From: Argentina anserina
Taxonomy: Eukaryota; Streptophyta; Magnoliopsida; Rosales; Rosaceae
Assembly: GCF_933775445.1 (NCBI RefSeq)
Contig: NC_065872.1
Span: forward strand, 930,001-994,000
Length of the DNA stretch: 64,000 nt
Direction: 5' to 3'
The translations under genes were made by a program, and so were the position numbers. Shown one piece after another: positions 22,531 through 34,300 of this stretch. A model generated the notes under the pieces. The model saw only the letters and a program-made list of their open reading frames with translations. It made no database searches and was not told the origin of the DNA. The first letter of the stretch is position 1. Every line of letters begins with the position of its first letter.

Positions 22531-23867
22531 TGCGGCAAAACCAAGCTCAGAGCCCACAATGTAAAATCTCAGAGGTGACTCAGGTGAGTGATAATGTGAA
22601 GGGCTTTGTTTGGTCAGTCCAGTGTTTGGGTCCAGTTAGGGTTTTTTATTTATTTTTATTTGATTTATTGACACGTTTATTAGTTATTACTAAAGATTCT
22701 ATGATTAGGGCAATTTTGTAAAATCCTGCGGATCCAGGGTTCAGTGTTCATCCACTATTGGAAAATAAATTAAAGTTTTATTTACTTTTAATATTCATTT
22801 TACCAAAATAATTCAAATATTTGGTTTGATGCTTCACACTTCACAGTTCACACAACTATTATGTGCCTTCTGATTTGATCTTACAAGATATGCCTCAATT
22901 TTTCTTGATAAGATGTGATTGAGATCCATTACCATTTTAGTTCTAAACTTTAGAAGATATATTAGGTGATCAATAAATAAAAATGAGACTCATTTCGACT
23001 AGTTATATATATGATTTAACGACTCAATAAGTTATCTAAATTATGTAGTTAACATAATAATGGGTAACACAATTTTGCAATTGTTAGTAACATCCATAAT
23101 ATGGAAAAATTACACAGATTTTCAATAGTGAAAAATAAACCAATTGTAACAATGAATAATTAACCAGGTAAAATCGATACAACTCATATTCTAGTATCGT
23201 TTGTAGGAACTGTAACGAAAATGAAACTTCTGATGCTAACATATTAAAACTGGGTGCTTGATGACTAAGTTCCAATCTTCTAATTAAGTTTGTCCTGTTA
23301 TTGAGGAGGTTAGCAATTCTAGCTGATGACGGTGGGGTGGCGGTGGTTGTGGTTGTGGCCGCAGCTCTCTGAAGAGCTTGTTCGAGTTCTTGTTTGTCTT
23401 CTATTTTGAGTCCGATGTTGGCTGGCTTTTGTCTCTGTACGTGTATTTCTCTGCTCTTTCATATCGATCTATACTATTAAGGCTGACTACTATGTGAACC
23501 TTTTTTTTTTGTCAATACTACGTGAACCTTGAGCTTCAAAACTTTGTGTAGTTGGGCCTAAACTCAACGATCCAAACCAATGCATGTCAAAATTCAAATG
23601 CATACCAAAACGTTTTGACTCAACCAGAACCGTAAAACCCTACAAGTTATGCAACAATTATCTTCCTAATCAAACGTTTAACGTCATTGACCATCATAAT
23701 TCCTAATTAACTCATATCCTTACGTACAATATCCAAGTTTAAAACCTTGGTCAGTTACCCTCATTTGTGAAGCCTTATATATAGTTCGTACCGAGTCTTC
23801 CATCCACCAATTCACACACCAAAGTTGTACTCTGAAACGAGCTAGCTAGTCTAAAATCCAAAAAGCC
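22531..23867. other. Intergenic between divergent genes, with an unexplained minus-strand open frame
   Basis: Mostly AT-rich promoter DNA. On the minus strand, from about 23475 down to 23084, a continuous frame reads through a more GC-rich, coding-looking segment (KIEDKQELEQALQRAA, then a Thr run, then SARIANLLNNRTNLIRRLEL). It has no obvious start. I do not recognise it; it could be a gene relic. Confidence 0.3.
23776..23783 (+). promoter_or_regulatory. TATA box of the cysteine-rich peptide gene
   Basis: TATATATA lies about 85-90 bp upstream of the start codon. The flanking GTGAAGCC-TATA block is also present, expanded by AT repeats, upstream of the downstream pseudogene copy. Confidence 0.6.
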
Positions 23868-24239
23868 ATGGCAATGAAATTGGAAGCACTATCTTCGTTG
23901 CTACTGGTGTCATTACTCACAGCCTTGCTAGCTCAATCGAGGTTAGCTACTGCGCAGTTTCCTCCTACCTTTCCAGGGGGCCTATTTCCACCAGGAACTG
24001 CGCCGGATGTGCTCAAGTGTTGGTCATCTCTTACCGGCGTCAATGGATGTGTTATGGAAATCTTTCAATCTGTTTTCAGCTTGCAGTTCGGAGGCATTGG
24101 TGCCGGCTGTTGTAAGGCATTTGTTGCTATTGAGGACAGCTGTTTGCCCAAAATGTTTCCACTGACTCCATTCTTCCCTCCCTTGCTCAAGAACATTTGT
24201 GCTCTCCAAGGAGGTCCTGCACCCCCAGCAAAATTCTAG
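23868..24239 (+). CDS. Secreted cysteine-rich peptide, prolamin-like domain (ECA1/EC1-type)
   Basis: The family includes egg-cell-secreted EC1 proteins, which activate sperm at fertilisation, and other reproductive secreted peptides. This member's own role is unknown. It is an intronless 123-residue protein. A signal peptide covers residues 1-29 (LLLVSLLTALLAQSRLATAQ). A short Pro-rich segment follows, then the domain with six cysteines in family order: KCWSSL, GCVMEIFQ, GCCKAF, SCLPKMF and ICALQ. The Pro-rich end PAPPAKF is typical. ATG GCA ATG gives two in-frame starts three bases apart; the first is used here. It is the intact member of a tandem pair whose second copy is broken at 25643-26016. 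Confidence 0.82.
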   Translation: MAMKLEALSSLLLVSLLTALLAQSRLATAQFPPTFPGGLFPPGTAPDVLKCWSSLTGVNGCVMEIFQSVFSLQFGGIGAGCCKAFVAIEDSCLPKMFPLTPFFPPLLKNICALQGGPAPPAKF

Positions 24240-25427
24240 GACATGATGCGAGTTGTATCACGATAAATAAAGAGATGAAATGATGAATTCGAATTCCTCT
24301 ACCCAACCTTGAGCTACATGCAGCAGCAGTAGTCATGTTTTAGTTTCTGATGAATATTCTTGTTAATTCTGGTCTGGAAATTATAATATGATCGATCTGA
24401 TACAGCTACGCTTTAGTCGATTAGATTTTTTCCGATCATGACTGTAATAATTTAAATTACGTACTAATAAAACTGGAGATTCTATAATCTATATAAAATG
24501 CGAACATTTATCCTTACAATTGATGATCCGTAATTTGTTTGATGGATACCGAACATATCACAATGTATCAATACTACCTAGACCAACAAATTGTGGAAAT
24601 TAAGTTACTAAATCCCTACGGCTCTCCTAACCTCAAACGACAGAAAACAAAACTAACCTAGCTAGTCGGTGTACCAAATTATATAGCTAACATTTAAACG
24701 CACAACTCGATCCCTGCATAACGTACATACGCTTTCAACTTGTACTATACAGAACAAACGGCAACAACACTGATCGAGGACCTAGAAAGACTAGACATAT
24801 AAACTCAAACCAATACGTACATCAGAATGATATGAACCGGAGACACACACACAATTACACAAACACTTTGGATAGTTGAATCTGATCTGTATCCTGCTCT
24901 CAAGTGCATCTGGGAAGTTCAGTGAAACTATATATTTGTATTTGAGCAAACAGTCTTAAGCTTTCCGGCCTGGAGCAATCTTTCTTCAGCAACATAATGA
25001 AAAGGGGTTATTGAACTTGCTGTACAGGCACAATCCTCATCGGCGTCGGCAATGGCCATGCAACAAGCTTAGATTCTGTATGGGCGATTTTAATTATGGC
25101 TATAATAGATGTGTAAATGTCATGGTCTCATGGATGTAAGTTCCATCAGCTAGAAAGATGGAATGCGCGCAGTAACCCCGCGAAGGTAGTCATAGTGTAC
25201 ATTCCTCAAACGTACGTACCTTAACTGCATGAATGCATCATGTATATGCATAAATTGATGCATGCTTGACTTCATGTTTTGACTTGACCAAAATTGTAGA
25301 ACCTATAACATCTTTCTGGATAAAGGATTATCATAACTACTAACAAACTCATATCCTTATGTGCAATATGCAGGGCAAACCTCAAAACCTTGGTCAGTAT
25401 TATTTACCATCGTTCGTGAAGCCTAGC

Positions 25428-25459
<32 letters not shown>

Positions 25460-25570
25460 ACCAAAAAAGAAGAAGCTATATATATATATAGTTATCACTG
25501 TCTTCCTCCAATTCCCATCAAGTATTACTCGATCTTCAGTTGGTGCAAGTCTGAAACGACCTAGCTAGTC

Positions 25571-25636
<66 letters not shown>

Positions 25637-25642
25637 ACAGCC
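24240..25642. other. Intergenic between the tandem peptide copies
   Basis: Contains the 3' flank of the first copy, AT-rich DNA without recognised genes, and from about 25330 a duplicated promoter-like block (CTCATATCCTTA, CAAAACCTTGGTCAGT, GTGAAGCC) matching 23710-23790. AT repeats sit at 25428-25456, 25477-25491 and 25573-25634. Confidence 0.6.
25428..25634. repeat. (AT)n microsatellites in the promoter of the pseudogene copy
   Basis: Three AT runs are seen: about 29 bp at 25428-25456, 15 bp at 25477-25491, and 62 bp at 25573-25634. The last abuts the mutated start region of the pseudogene. Confidence 0.95.
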
Positions 25643-26016
25643 ATAGCAATGAAAACAGTAGCATTGTATATATTCCCTGTTACTAGTGGCATTACTCACC
25701 ACCTTGCTATCCCAACCAGGAATAGCCAACGCGCAGTCTCCACAGAGCTCTCCTTCAATTCCAGCTCTGCTTCCACCAGGAACTTCGCAAGGTGCCCTTG
25801 AGTGTTGGGCGTCTCTAACCGGCGTCAGTGGATGTGTCATGGAAATCTTTCAGTCTGTTTTCAGCTTACAATTCGGTAGCATTACTGCCGATTGTTGCAG
25901 GGCCTTCGAGCTTCGTTTATGTCGAGGAAAGCTGCTGGTCCAAAATGTTTCCTCTAACTCCTTTCTTCCCTCCTTTGCTCAAGAGCATTTGTGCTCTACA
26001 AGTAGCATTCGCTTGA
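25643..26016 (+). pseudogene. Broken tandem copy of the prolamin-like cysteine-rich peptide gene
   Basis: It aligns along its whole length to the gene at 23868-24239 but is disrupted three ways. The first start codon is ATA instead of ATG. The signal-peptide region is out of frame by one base between the second ATG (25649) and CTGTTACTAGTGGC. An insertion of about 7 nt after GGGCCTTC, near 25906-25912, shifts the rest. The central block keeps ECWASLTGVSGCVMEIFQ and DCCRAF in one frame. The tail keeps ESCWSKMFPLTPFFPPLL and ICALQ in another. The second half carries SCW, closer to canonical EC1, where the intact copy has SCL. Confidence 0.8.
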
Positions 26017-28227
26017 TTAATTGTATCACAATATATATAGAAAGATGAAATCATTAATATAATGGCCAAACTTATACTCTAGATTCTTGTTCTAGCTAGT
26101 AATAATAAGATGTGAGAGAGCTAGGGCCCCGGTTTAGATGCTTTCCCATAAGCATTATTGTCATCGCTATTCTACATAACTAATCAAATCAATCGTGCGG
26201 ACTAGGATTTGGAATCTTATTTTCAGCTTGATTAAGCTACCTAATAATTTCGAGGCAAAGAACACTTATGACTAGCTAAATTAGCAAAATGAAAGGAAGA
26301 CGCTTTTGTGTGTGGACCAGCAATTAGCCTATCAAATAGCTATAGTACTCGAATCGATCCATTCTTATCTTCTTTTGCTTGTTCTTTCCTTAAGTCGGAC
26401 GATCCAAATTGAAATCAATTAACCTGCTGCCGTGCTACGTACTTCACTTTTTCATTATGTTCCCATGCATTTGTAATTTACTTGATGACATTGATAAGGT
26501 ATAATATTCCAATTGCAGGATTGAACTACCTGCAAGTCGAACAACTTAATTTTTGGACCAAAGATGATGCTGATCATAATCAACCTAATCACATGAATGA
26601 TGGATATCTTATCCGGCTGAAAATACCTAATCACATGTTAAAAATAAAGCGAAACTGTATTTCCATATCTTTATGTGTGGATCATATATGCATATTTTTG
26701 TGAATTTGAACACACATTTAGTTTTGCACACTGGATTTGAGTTGGACAACATGGTATTGATATCGATAAACTTTCGTGCATAGTAGCCACTGTGTTAGCA
26801 CTATGTGGAGGATGAGAGCTGAAAAGCACATACAAAAATAGCTACGTACATGATTTCATTTAACTGATATCCATTATTATACAATAATCCAATGGATCAG
26901 GTTAAGTTGGTTTGTTTTTGGTGGAAAATTCACCTGATCCCATTGAATTCAAGCTAGCTGGCTAGGTAGATGGAGAAAATGCTTAATATTTAGTGCAGCA
27001 GAATAATGATTGTGATTGGACCCAATTTCTGAAGGTGGTTGAGTTATAGGTTGTGTGATGCATGAAAATGTGGGGAGATAGTCTTATTTTACACTCAATT
27101 TGTTCTGGATCAAGCCACATGCACATAAAAATAGACACTCAACTCCACAAGCTTAAATATTGGTACTTTGGTAGACTGTAGCATCATAGATTCTGATGTT
27201 CTTGCTTAATGCTCACTACAGAAGATGCATGCATGATAGCCATTATATCAGGTTTGGGTATTATAATCTTGTATTTTTGTTATTCCAATGCTGCCACGAA
27301 AATGAGCTATTTTTGTTGGAACTAAACAAAAGAATAAATATATTTATACAACAGAGTCTCCAATGAGATTTTATTGTGAATGAACTAATCACAACTTAGA
27401 TTCAAATACTATAAGCTCATGCCTTGCATTGGTCAATTATCATTTTGTATTTCTCTAATTGTAGTCACAAAATAATGTGGAAGACCATTTACCCTTCTGT
27501 GTAGGAGCAAAAGGGCCAACTTTCTATAATTTTTACAGGTGGAACCTTAATCGATAATTCGATGTGTTCTTATGAGTTATGAGAGATTCACAGATCTAAA
27601 CGGCCAGAAATTTGGCTGTAAAGTATTTCCTTTGTACAAAAATAGAAATATCAAAGTCCCTATTAATATGGGAAAATTAGAGAAAGCATGCATATTACCA
27701 TGTCAACTAGATTTTCAAAACAGCTTTTTCTACTCGAGCTCAGGTTTTTCTACCCTTGTCCTAGCGAAGTGCACGTATTGGATTCCAAAACCAAGGCCAA
27801 ATGGGTGGCTGGCCGCCGCTCTCAGACAGTAAAACCAGGGTTTTGTTCAACTCAAATTCATTTGGTCCCAAACGAAAAGCAAAACCCTCTTGAAAAGAGT
27901 TTGAAATAGTTGCAACCCACCTCACATTATTCTAGCCCAGCTGCTACAAAGTTCAATGCTTTTTCAAATTCAGAAAAGAGAAAATAACAGTTCAGTTTGA
28001 ATAAATTATTATACCCCAAGTTGTCAAAAGAGAGGACCTTTGTTCTTCTTAACAGTCATATACATATGCTTCTGTCAGATTGTAACTTTCACTTATTACA
28101 AACACCAAACTCTGTTTCCATCTTGAGTAACCTCAAATCTTCACTTTTCATGTATGGAGTCATACTCCTCTCCCGTTTATAGAGGGCCAGAGAGACAGTG
28201 ATGAGATCTTGAGAATTCTTGGTGTGT
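26017..28227. other. Intergenic, no gene recognised
   Basis: AT-rich DNA of about 2.2 kb. Small frames at 26482-26703 and 27572-27909 show no family features. From about 28140 it is the leader and promoter of the GH79 gene. Confidence 0.5.
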
Positions 28228-30825
28228 ATGTTTGTGAAAATGGGTTCTCAGGTCTGGAGAATGGGGATGTGTTTCTGGATGTGTTTGTTTGGCTTGAGCT
28301 TCATTCATTGTGTGAGTTCAGAAGGAGAAGGAATAGGAGGTGGTAGTGTTGAAGCTTTGGTTAGAATTGATGGGAAAGAAGCCATTGGGAAAATAGATGA
28401 AGATTTCATATGTGCAACTTTGGATTGGTGGCCTCCTGAGAAATGTGACTATGGAACTTGCAGCTGGGGCAAAACTTCTCTCCTTAATCTGGTACTTCAT
28501 CGTTGTAATTTAATGATTTGAAATTACTAATCTTTTTTAAGATTTAGGTGCTTCACATAATTGCATTCACTGTTTTCTTCTACCTTTGATGTTCGGTCAT
28601 CTAAGTTACCAGATGCTATGTAATCAAGTTTACCAGTTTTTCATGTTCATGAGTTAATTAAGGCCATGCTTTGTGGTATACCGATGTTCAAATCTTGAGT
28701 CTGATATTTTATCTTATTCTGTTTCTAGAAATCCTCTCTGATATTTAAATGATAATTCTTGTGCAGGATCTAAGTAACACTATCTTATCAAATGCCATAA
28801 AAGGTAAGACCTGGATATATGAATGACAGCGAAATTGTTTATAATATTGTATGAGCCAAAAATTTACTCAATTGTGCAGCTTTTTCACCATTGAAACTTA
28901 GATTGGGTGGTACCTTGCAAGACAAAGTCACATATGATACAGACGACAATAAACAACCTTGCCCAGTTCCTTTTGTTGAAAACACCACAGCAATGTTTGG
29001 TTTCAATGAAGGTTGCCTTCCCATGAAGAGATGGGATGAACTGAACTCCTTTTTTCTGAGAACAGGGTATAAAAACAATCACTTTCCTATGGTTTCTTCA
29101 TTTTATTTGGATTCTTAAGTCCAGATATAGTTGATCTTAAACTATTGGTAATGTTTTAATTCAGAGCTAAGATTGTCTTTGGATTAAATGCCCTCCCTGG
29201 ACGAACTTTGCATCATGATGGCTCTGCAAGTGGATCTTGGGACTCCACCAATGCCGAATCTTTCATTCAGTACACGGTCAAAAACAACTACTCAGTTGCT
29301 GGATGGGAGCTTGGTATGGACATTTTCACTCTTGTTAAAAAAAATCTGGAAACTTTTAATCATGCCATGAATTTGTTATTTGTCTGAAGCTATATGAATA
29401 TTGTTGCTTAGGGAATGAGCTATCTGGACGTGGAGTTGGAACAAGCGTATCAGCAAGTCAGTATGTCAATGATTCAGCTTCTCTGCATAGCATTGTACAG
29501 AAATTATACAAGGGTGCTGGACCAAAACCACTAATCATAGCACCTGGGGGTTTCTTTGATGCACCTTGGTTCAAAGATCTTGCAGATAAGAGCACAACTT
29601 CGTTGGATGCGCTCTCACACCACATATATAATCTAGGGCCAGGTAAGCATTGTTGTTGATACGACGAACAGATCTGAAGCTTCACACATATTGCTCTAGT
29701 TCATGTTTTGGTACTAACATGTTACAATATATATCTTAGGGGTTGATGCAACTGAACGCCTTATAGAAAAGATTCTTGATCCGGTGTCTCTGGATAGTAT
29801 GGTTGACACATTTAGGACCCTTCAAAACATTTTAAAGACCTCTGCAAGTTCAGCAACAGCATGGGTTGGGGAATCAGGAGGTGCTTGGAACAGTGGTCAT
29901 CATCTTGTCACGGATGCATTCGTGTTTAGTTTCTGGTAACTTTGCCTTAACAATTGACCAGCATGTACTGTTCTATCTCCCTTGTTATTTCAAAAAGGTG
30001 AACGCTAATTTGGATGTTATGACAGGTACTTGGATCAGCTTGGTATGTCTGCATCTTATGATACAAAAACATATTGCAGACAGACCTTGGTTGGTGGAAA
30101 CTATGGTTTACTCAACACTACTACCTTTGTTCCCAATCCAGACTACTACAGGTGATTGATTCAATCATCATCATCATCATCATCATTTAGGGCATAATTT
30201 TTTACGCTCATTGCTTTCCTTAACACTCCTGCTGAATTTTTCATGACAGCGCTCTTCTTTGGCACCGATTAATGGGAAGAAATGTACTGGCAACGAGGTT
30301 TGGTGGACCGAAAAAGATACGTGCTTACACGCACTGTGCAAAACAATCTGTAAGTGCTTAAACTTCAGTATATGATAAAGATGGTGGTGCCATTTTCTTT
30401 CTATTTCTGCTAATTACTATCTCATATTACAGAAAGGGATTGTAGTACTATTGATCAACCTACACAACACCACCACTGTTCAGGCCAAGGTTGCCTTCAA
30501 CAGTACCTGGAGTTTGCGATATAAACACAGATCTCACAAGTCTTTTAGAACAGATATGCTGAAGAACCAGCATAGTGGTGTAAGAAGCAGAGTAGAAAGA
30601 TTGAGAGGTGAAACAGAAAGAGAAGAATACCATTTGACACCAAAGGATGGAAATATACAAAGCCAAACCATGCTGCTAAACGGAAATGCTTTGAATGTGG
30701 ATTCATCTGGGAACATACCTACATTAGAACCTGTATTTGTAAATTCATCGCGGCCGATCAATGTTGCTCCATTTTCAATTGTATTTGTTCACATACCATA
30801 CGTTGCTCCCCCTGCTTGCAGGTAG
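28228..30825 (+). CDS. GUS3: Heparanase-like protein, glycoside hydrolase family 79 (GUS3-type)
   Basis: Plant GH79 enzymes are secreted or membrane-associated beta-glucuronidases acting on arabinogalactan-protein sugars. Nine exons sum to 1683 nt (560 residues): 28228-28491, 28767-28803, 28880-29066, 29165-29313, 29412-29642, 29740-29935, 30026-30151, 30250-30349 and 30433-30825. A hydrophobic signal sequence is near residues 15-35. The domain opens [20 protein letters not shown]. The acid/base Glu lies in AGWELGNELSG (about residue 215). The nucleophile Glu lies in [13 protein letters not shown] (about 332). Further family blocks are [35 protein letters not shown] and RAYTHCAK. The C-terminal beta domain ends VAPPAC. 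Both catalytic residues are present. The first ATG (28228) gives MFVKMGSQ; the ATG at 28240 is an equally likely start. Intron 7 holds a (CAT)n run near 30160-30186. Confidence 0.92.
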
Positions 30826-31319
30826 GTAGTAGTATATGGGATCAAAAGTGGTACCATATAGTGAATGCTATAATAAGAGATAGAATACAATTTGATGATG
30901 TCCATTTACGGCAGTCTTTTTCCAAAAGAGGATAAATTATGATTTTTCAGCAATTAGCGAGCAATATTTATCACCTCTGAGGGTTTTTCATAAAATGGCA
31001 AGACTGATAGGTAACAAAAGCTCTGACCTTTTCAAAAAATTTATACAATTTGAAGCCTTACACAGATGTACAATACCACAGTTCATTTATGTTTGATACA
31101 ACAGAGGTAGCCAACTATGAACAGCCCTAGTTGTGGAAACAAAAAAAGACCTATGGCATGAGAATTGATTACATACAGGTGTAAATTTCTTTCTAGATGA
31201 TGTACATAACGCAGCCAAGTTGTGAATACTAAGTTAAATACCGCCCTGCGAAACTAATAATGCATGAAAGAAGATTCCCTAAATTTGGAAGGTTCTTTCA
31301 AGAGAAGCGCCTACAAAGG
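30826..31319. other. Convergent 3' flanks of the GH79 and transporter genes
   Basis: AT-rich DNA consistent with two 3' UTRs. Nothing else was recognised. Confidence 0.5.
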
Positions 31320-34300
31320 TCAATCTCTCTTGGCAAAGGTCTGGGGCTTACTGCTGGCAAACGCCAACCAAACAATTGTACCAGTGAGGTAGAAGAATAT
31401 TGATGGAATGAACAAAGACATCTGCATAATACAAAGTCAATTGACAGATAAACATCATGGTATGTGAAACAAATGAAGTAAATAGGGGTGATAGACGAGT
31501 TGAAGAGTTATAAAGCTGGCACTTACACTCCATGAATGGGTTGAATCAAGTAGGTAACCAGTGAGGGCAACGCCTACAATTCCAGGTACAGCCCCAACAG
31601 TATTGGTTATACCCTGAGTAAAATATCACAACTTGCTAAGTATCCGAGATGGATTTACAAGAAATCTCATTACTGTCATTTTATATTGTGTGAATGTGTG
31701 ATACAGTATTCAGTTACATCCTGAATTTTACCAAATCTGAAACTAAATGCAGTTTATCCAAGTTTGATCATTTGGTCCACTACGCTACCATATTACCACA
31801 TGTTGCCAGACCTAGACCGAAATGATTACCATGGTTCCTATAATATTCATGAGCTTAAATACAAGGGCTGAGCTTGTTAATGAGTACTTTTCAGGAAATT
31901 ACACCAAAATGATATCACTAATTAAAGATGCATTATGCCTATGATATAGAATCAGATAACATTGTTACATGTTGTGACAACATACCAAAAGTATGCTTGC
32001 ATATTCGGGTGATATATCTTGATGGGTACAATAAAGTCCTGCACATATTTAATGATGTTAGTAAGAAATGGTGAATGTTTTAAACTTTTAATCTACTTTC
32101 CTCCAGATTCAGGCTCCAATAAAAAATAGTTATGTACCCGAAATTGCAAAGCTCGAAAGGGCTAAACCAGCAGTGAGAATCCCCACAACTTCCCAATGGG
32201 GCAATCCTAGATCAAGAGAAGAAAGAGTCATACAAGCTGCTGGAGACAGAAAGGCAATTGTTTGGCAAATTTTTCGGACCTACATGTGCAAAACAAGGCC
32301 ATCAGAAACATCAAGACTGAAACTCAATGAAATGACTAACATTCTCTTCAGTAAAAATTGAGCATAATTATCTAATGACTAAACTTATCAAGTAGAAGTT
32401 GTATTATACAGTTATGAGCTCCTCATGTATTTCAGAAGCAAAATAAAATAAAAGAGAAAAAGGAAGCAGAATCACAAACTAAGAATAATGGCGACATAGT
32501 TTTTTTATCTCCTAACCTTCTGCTAGATTGAGTTTTTCTGATACCATCTTATGGAACAAAGTAAACAATTACAGATTCCATACCGTTGTGGTTTGAACGC
32601 CCGTAGAGATCAAGTTATCAGCAATTTGAGATGCAATAGTATTTACAAATATTGACGCCAATGGAGGAAGGATAGAGACCTGAAACAAATATAAATCTTT
32701 GCTATCATAAATCTGAATATATGAGGACGAAGTATTTCAACTGGTATAAATTTACACTACCTTGTGCAGAATACACTGCTAAAGATGTATGTTAGTGAAT
32801 GCTTATCCTTTTTCTTTATTAATAATTCCCATAGTGCAAATTCGTAGATAATTTTACTGTTAGTCCAAATACGTAAATGAGGGATGCTAAAAGCATTTGC
32901 TATAATACCCCATATTCCCACAGACGATTATTACTCTGTAAACTCATAGTGTGATAGTTTACCACATCACTTTTCAAGAATTTGCAGGCAGGAATGAAAA
33001 TTCTTTCTTCAACTGCTAAGAGTTTAAAAAAGTAAATACTCACCCATGCCGCTTCAGTTAAATTCAGGTTCAACTCCTCACTGCATAGCACGTTTGTTAA
33101 AAGTTTAGCTTCTTCGTGATCACATGTATACATAACAAAAAATATAAAGTTATGACAGTTTCAGTAGTGTGAATAGAAAGCAGGAAGAGAACACTTCTCT
33201 TAGATAGGAGGTCCTTATCCTGATGAACAATAACATCATAGGAAAACTAAGAAAACTAGTACACTCTGTGTAAGGTCACCATTTCTGGTAAGTGATATTA
33301 CAACTCATAATCGCTAAAATCAATTATGGAAAAGAATGGAATAGACAAAAGAAGCACTGATGGCAAAAGAAAATCATACAAGCATATTTTGGAACAAAGT
33401 TACCATATATAGTTATGTACTGCATAATTACCTGAAATAGGTGGGAAGCCATGCTAGGCAAGTATAATGACCCCAACTTCCACAGAAATGTGCATATATC
33501 ATTGCCCAAACAGCTTCACTTCGGAAAAATTCCTTCCATGGTACATCCTATCATATGAAAGCAAGTAAGACAGCCATATCCTATACGGGTACCCTAGCTA
33601 TACTTGGAGAAAGATAAAACCTCCAGTAAGACTTCATAGTACGTGCATTATTATGTCAAACATGAATACTTCTATCAATGCAATCGTTACATTCAGAACT
33701 GATCGATCAAGTAATGAATTCTGTTTCCATAAGGGGCATTTACTTATTTAAAATTAGTAACGAGAGTACCATGTGCATTCTACTTATGCAAGTGAATGTA
33801 TCAAGCTGTAAAGGGTAAACGTTATAGATAGCTCACTTCTGTTGCCTCGGATGGAAAAGATATCAGAATAATTGTACTCTACATTTTCTGTGCTCAACAG
33901 GGTTTTTTTATTAGGATGTTTTTCCCTTTTCTTTTGGAGTAAGCTACTTACAAATCACAATGTTGGTGTCCTGTTGGCAATGTCATTCAAAATATGACTC
34001 TCAGCTACAGCCTTAGAATCAGACTACCCATTGCATGGGATTCATACATTGATTATTAAACTAATCAACCATGCCTAGCTAACTGTATGCCTAAAATGTC
34101 CCGAGTAGCACAACAGGAAAATATTAATACCTTCAATGAGTCTACCAGCTCTTTAGGAGAAGTTCTCGGCGCTGCTTTCATGTCTGACCGGGACCCTATC
34201 ACCATATTTTGATTATAAGGAAGAGTCATCGTCTTGCAAGAATAAGATCTAGTACTATAGGTGCACTATGCTGTCAAAGAATTAAATTTCTGAAGCCTTT

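Noticed and set aside
22531..22557. Start at 22557 for the acidic-tail protein
   Set aside because: The codon on the gene strand is GTG; the first ATG is at 22530.
25428..25634. AT and other simple repeats as CRISPR-like or satellite arrays
   Set aside because: They are pure dinucleotide runs without spacers. This is eukaryotic nuclear DNA.
28219..28227. Start at 28219 for the GH79 protein
   Set aside because: The codon there is TTG; the first ATG in frame is 28228.
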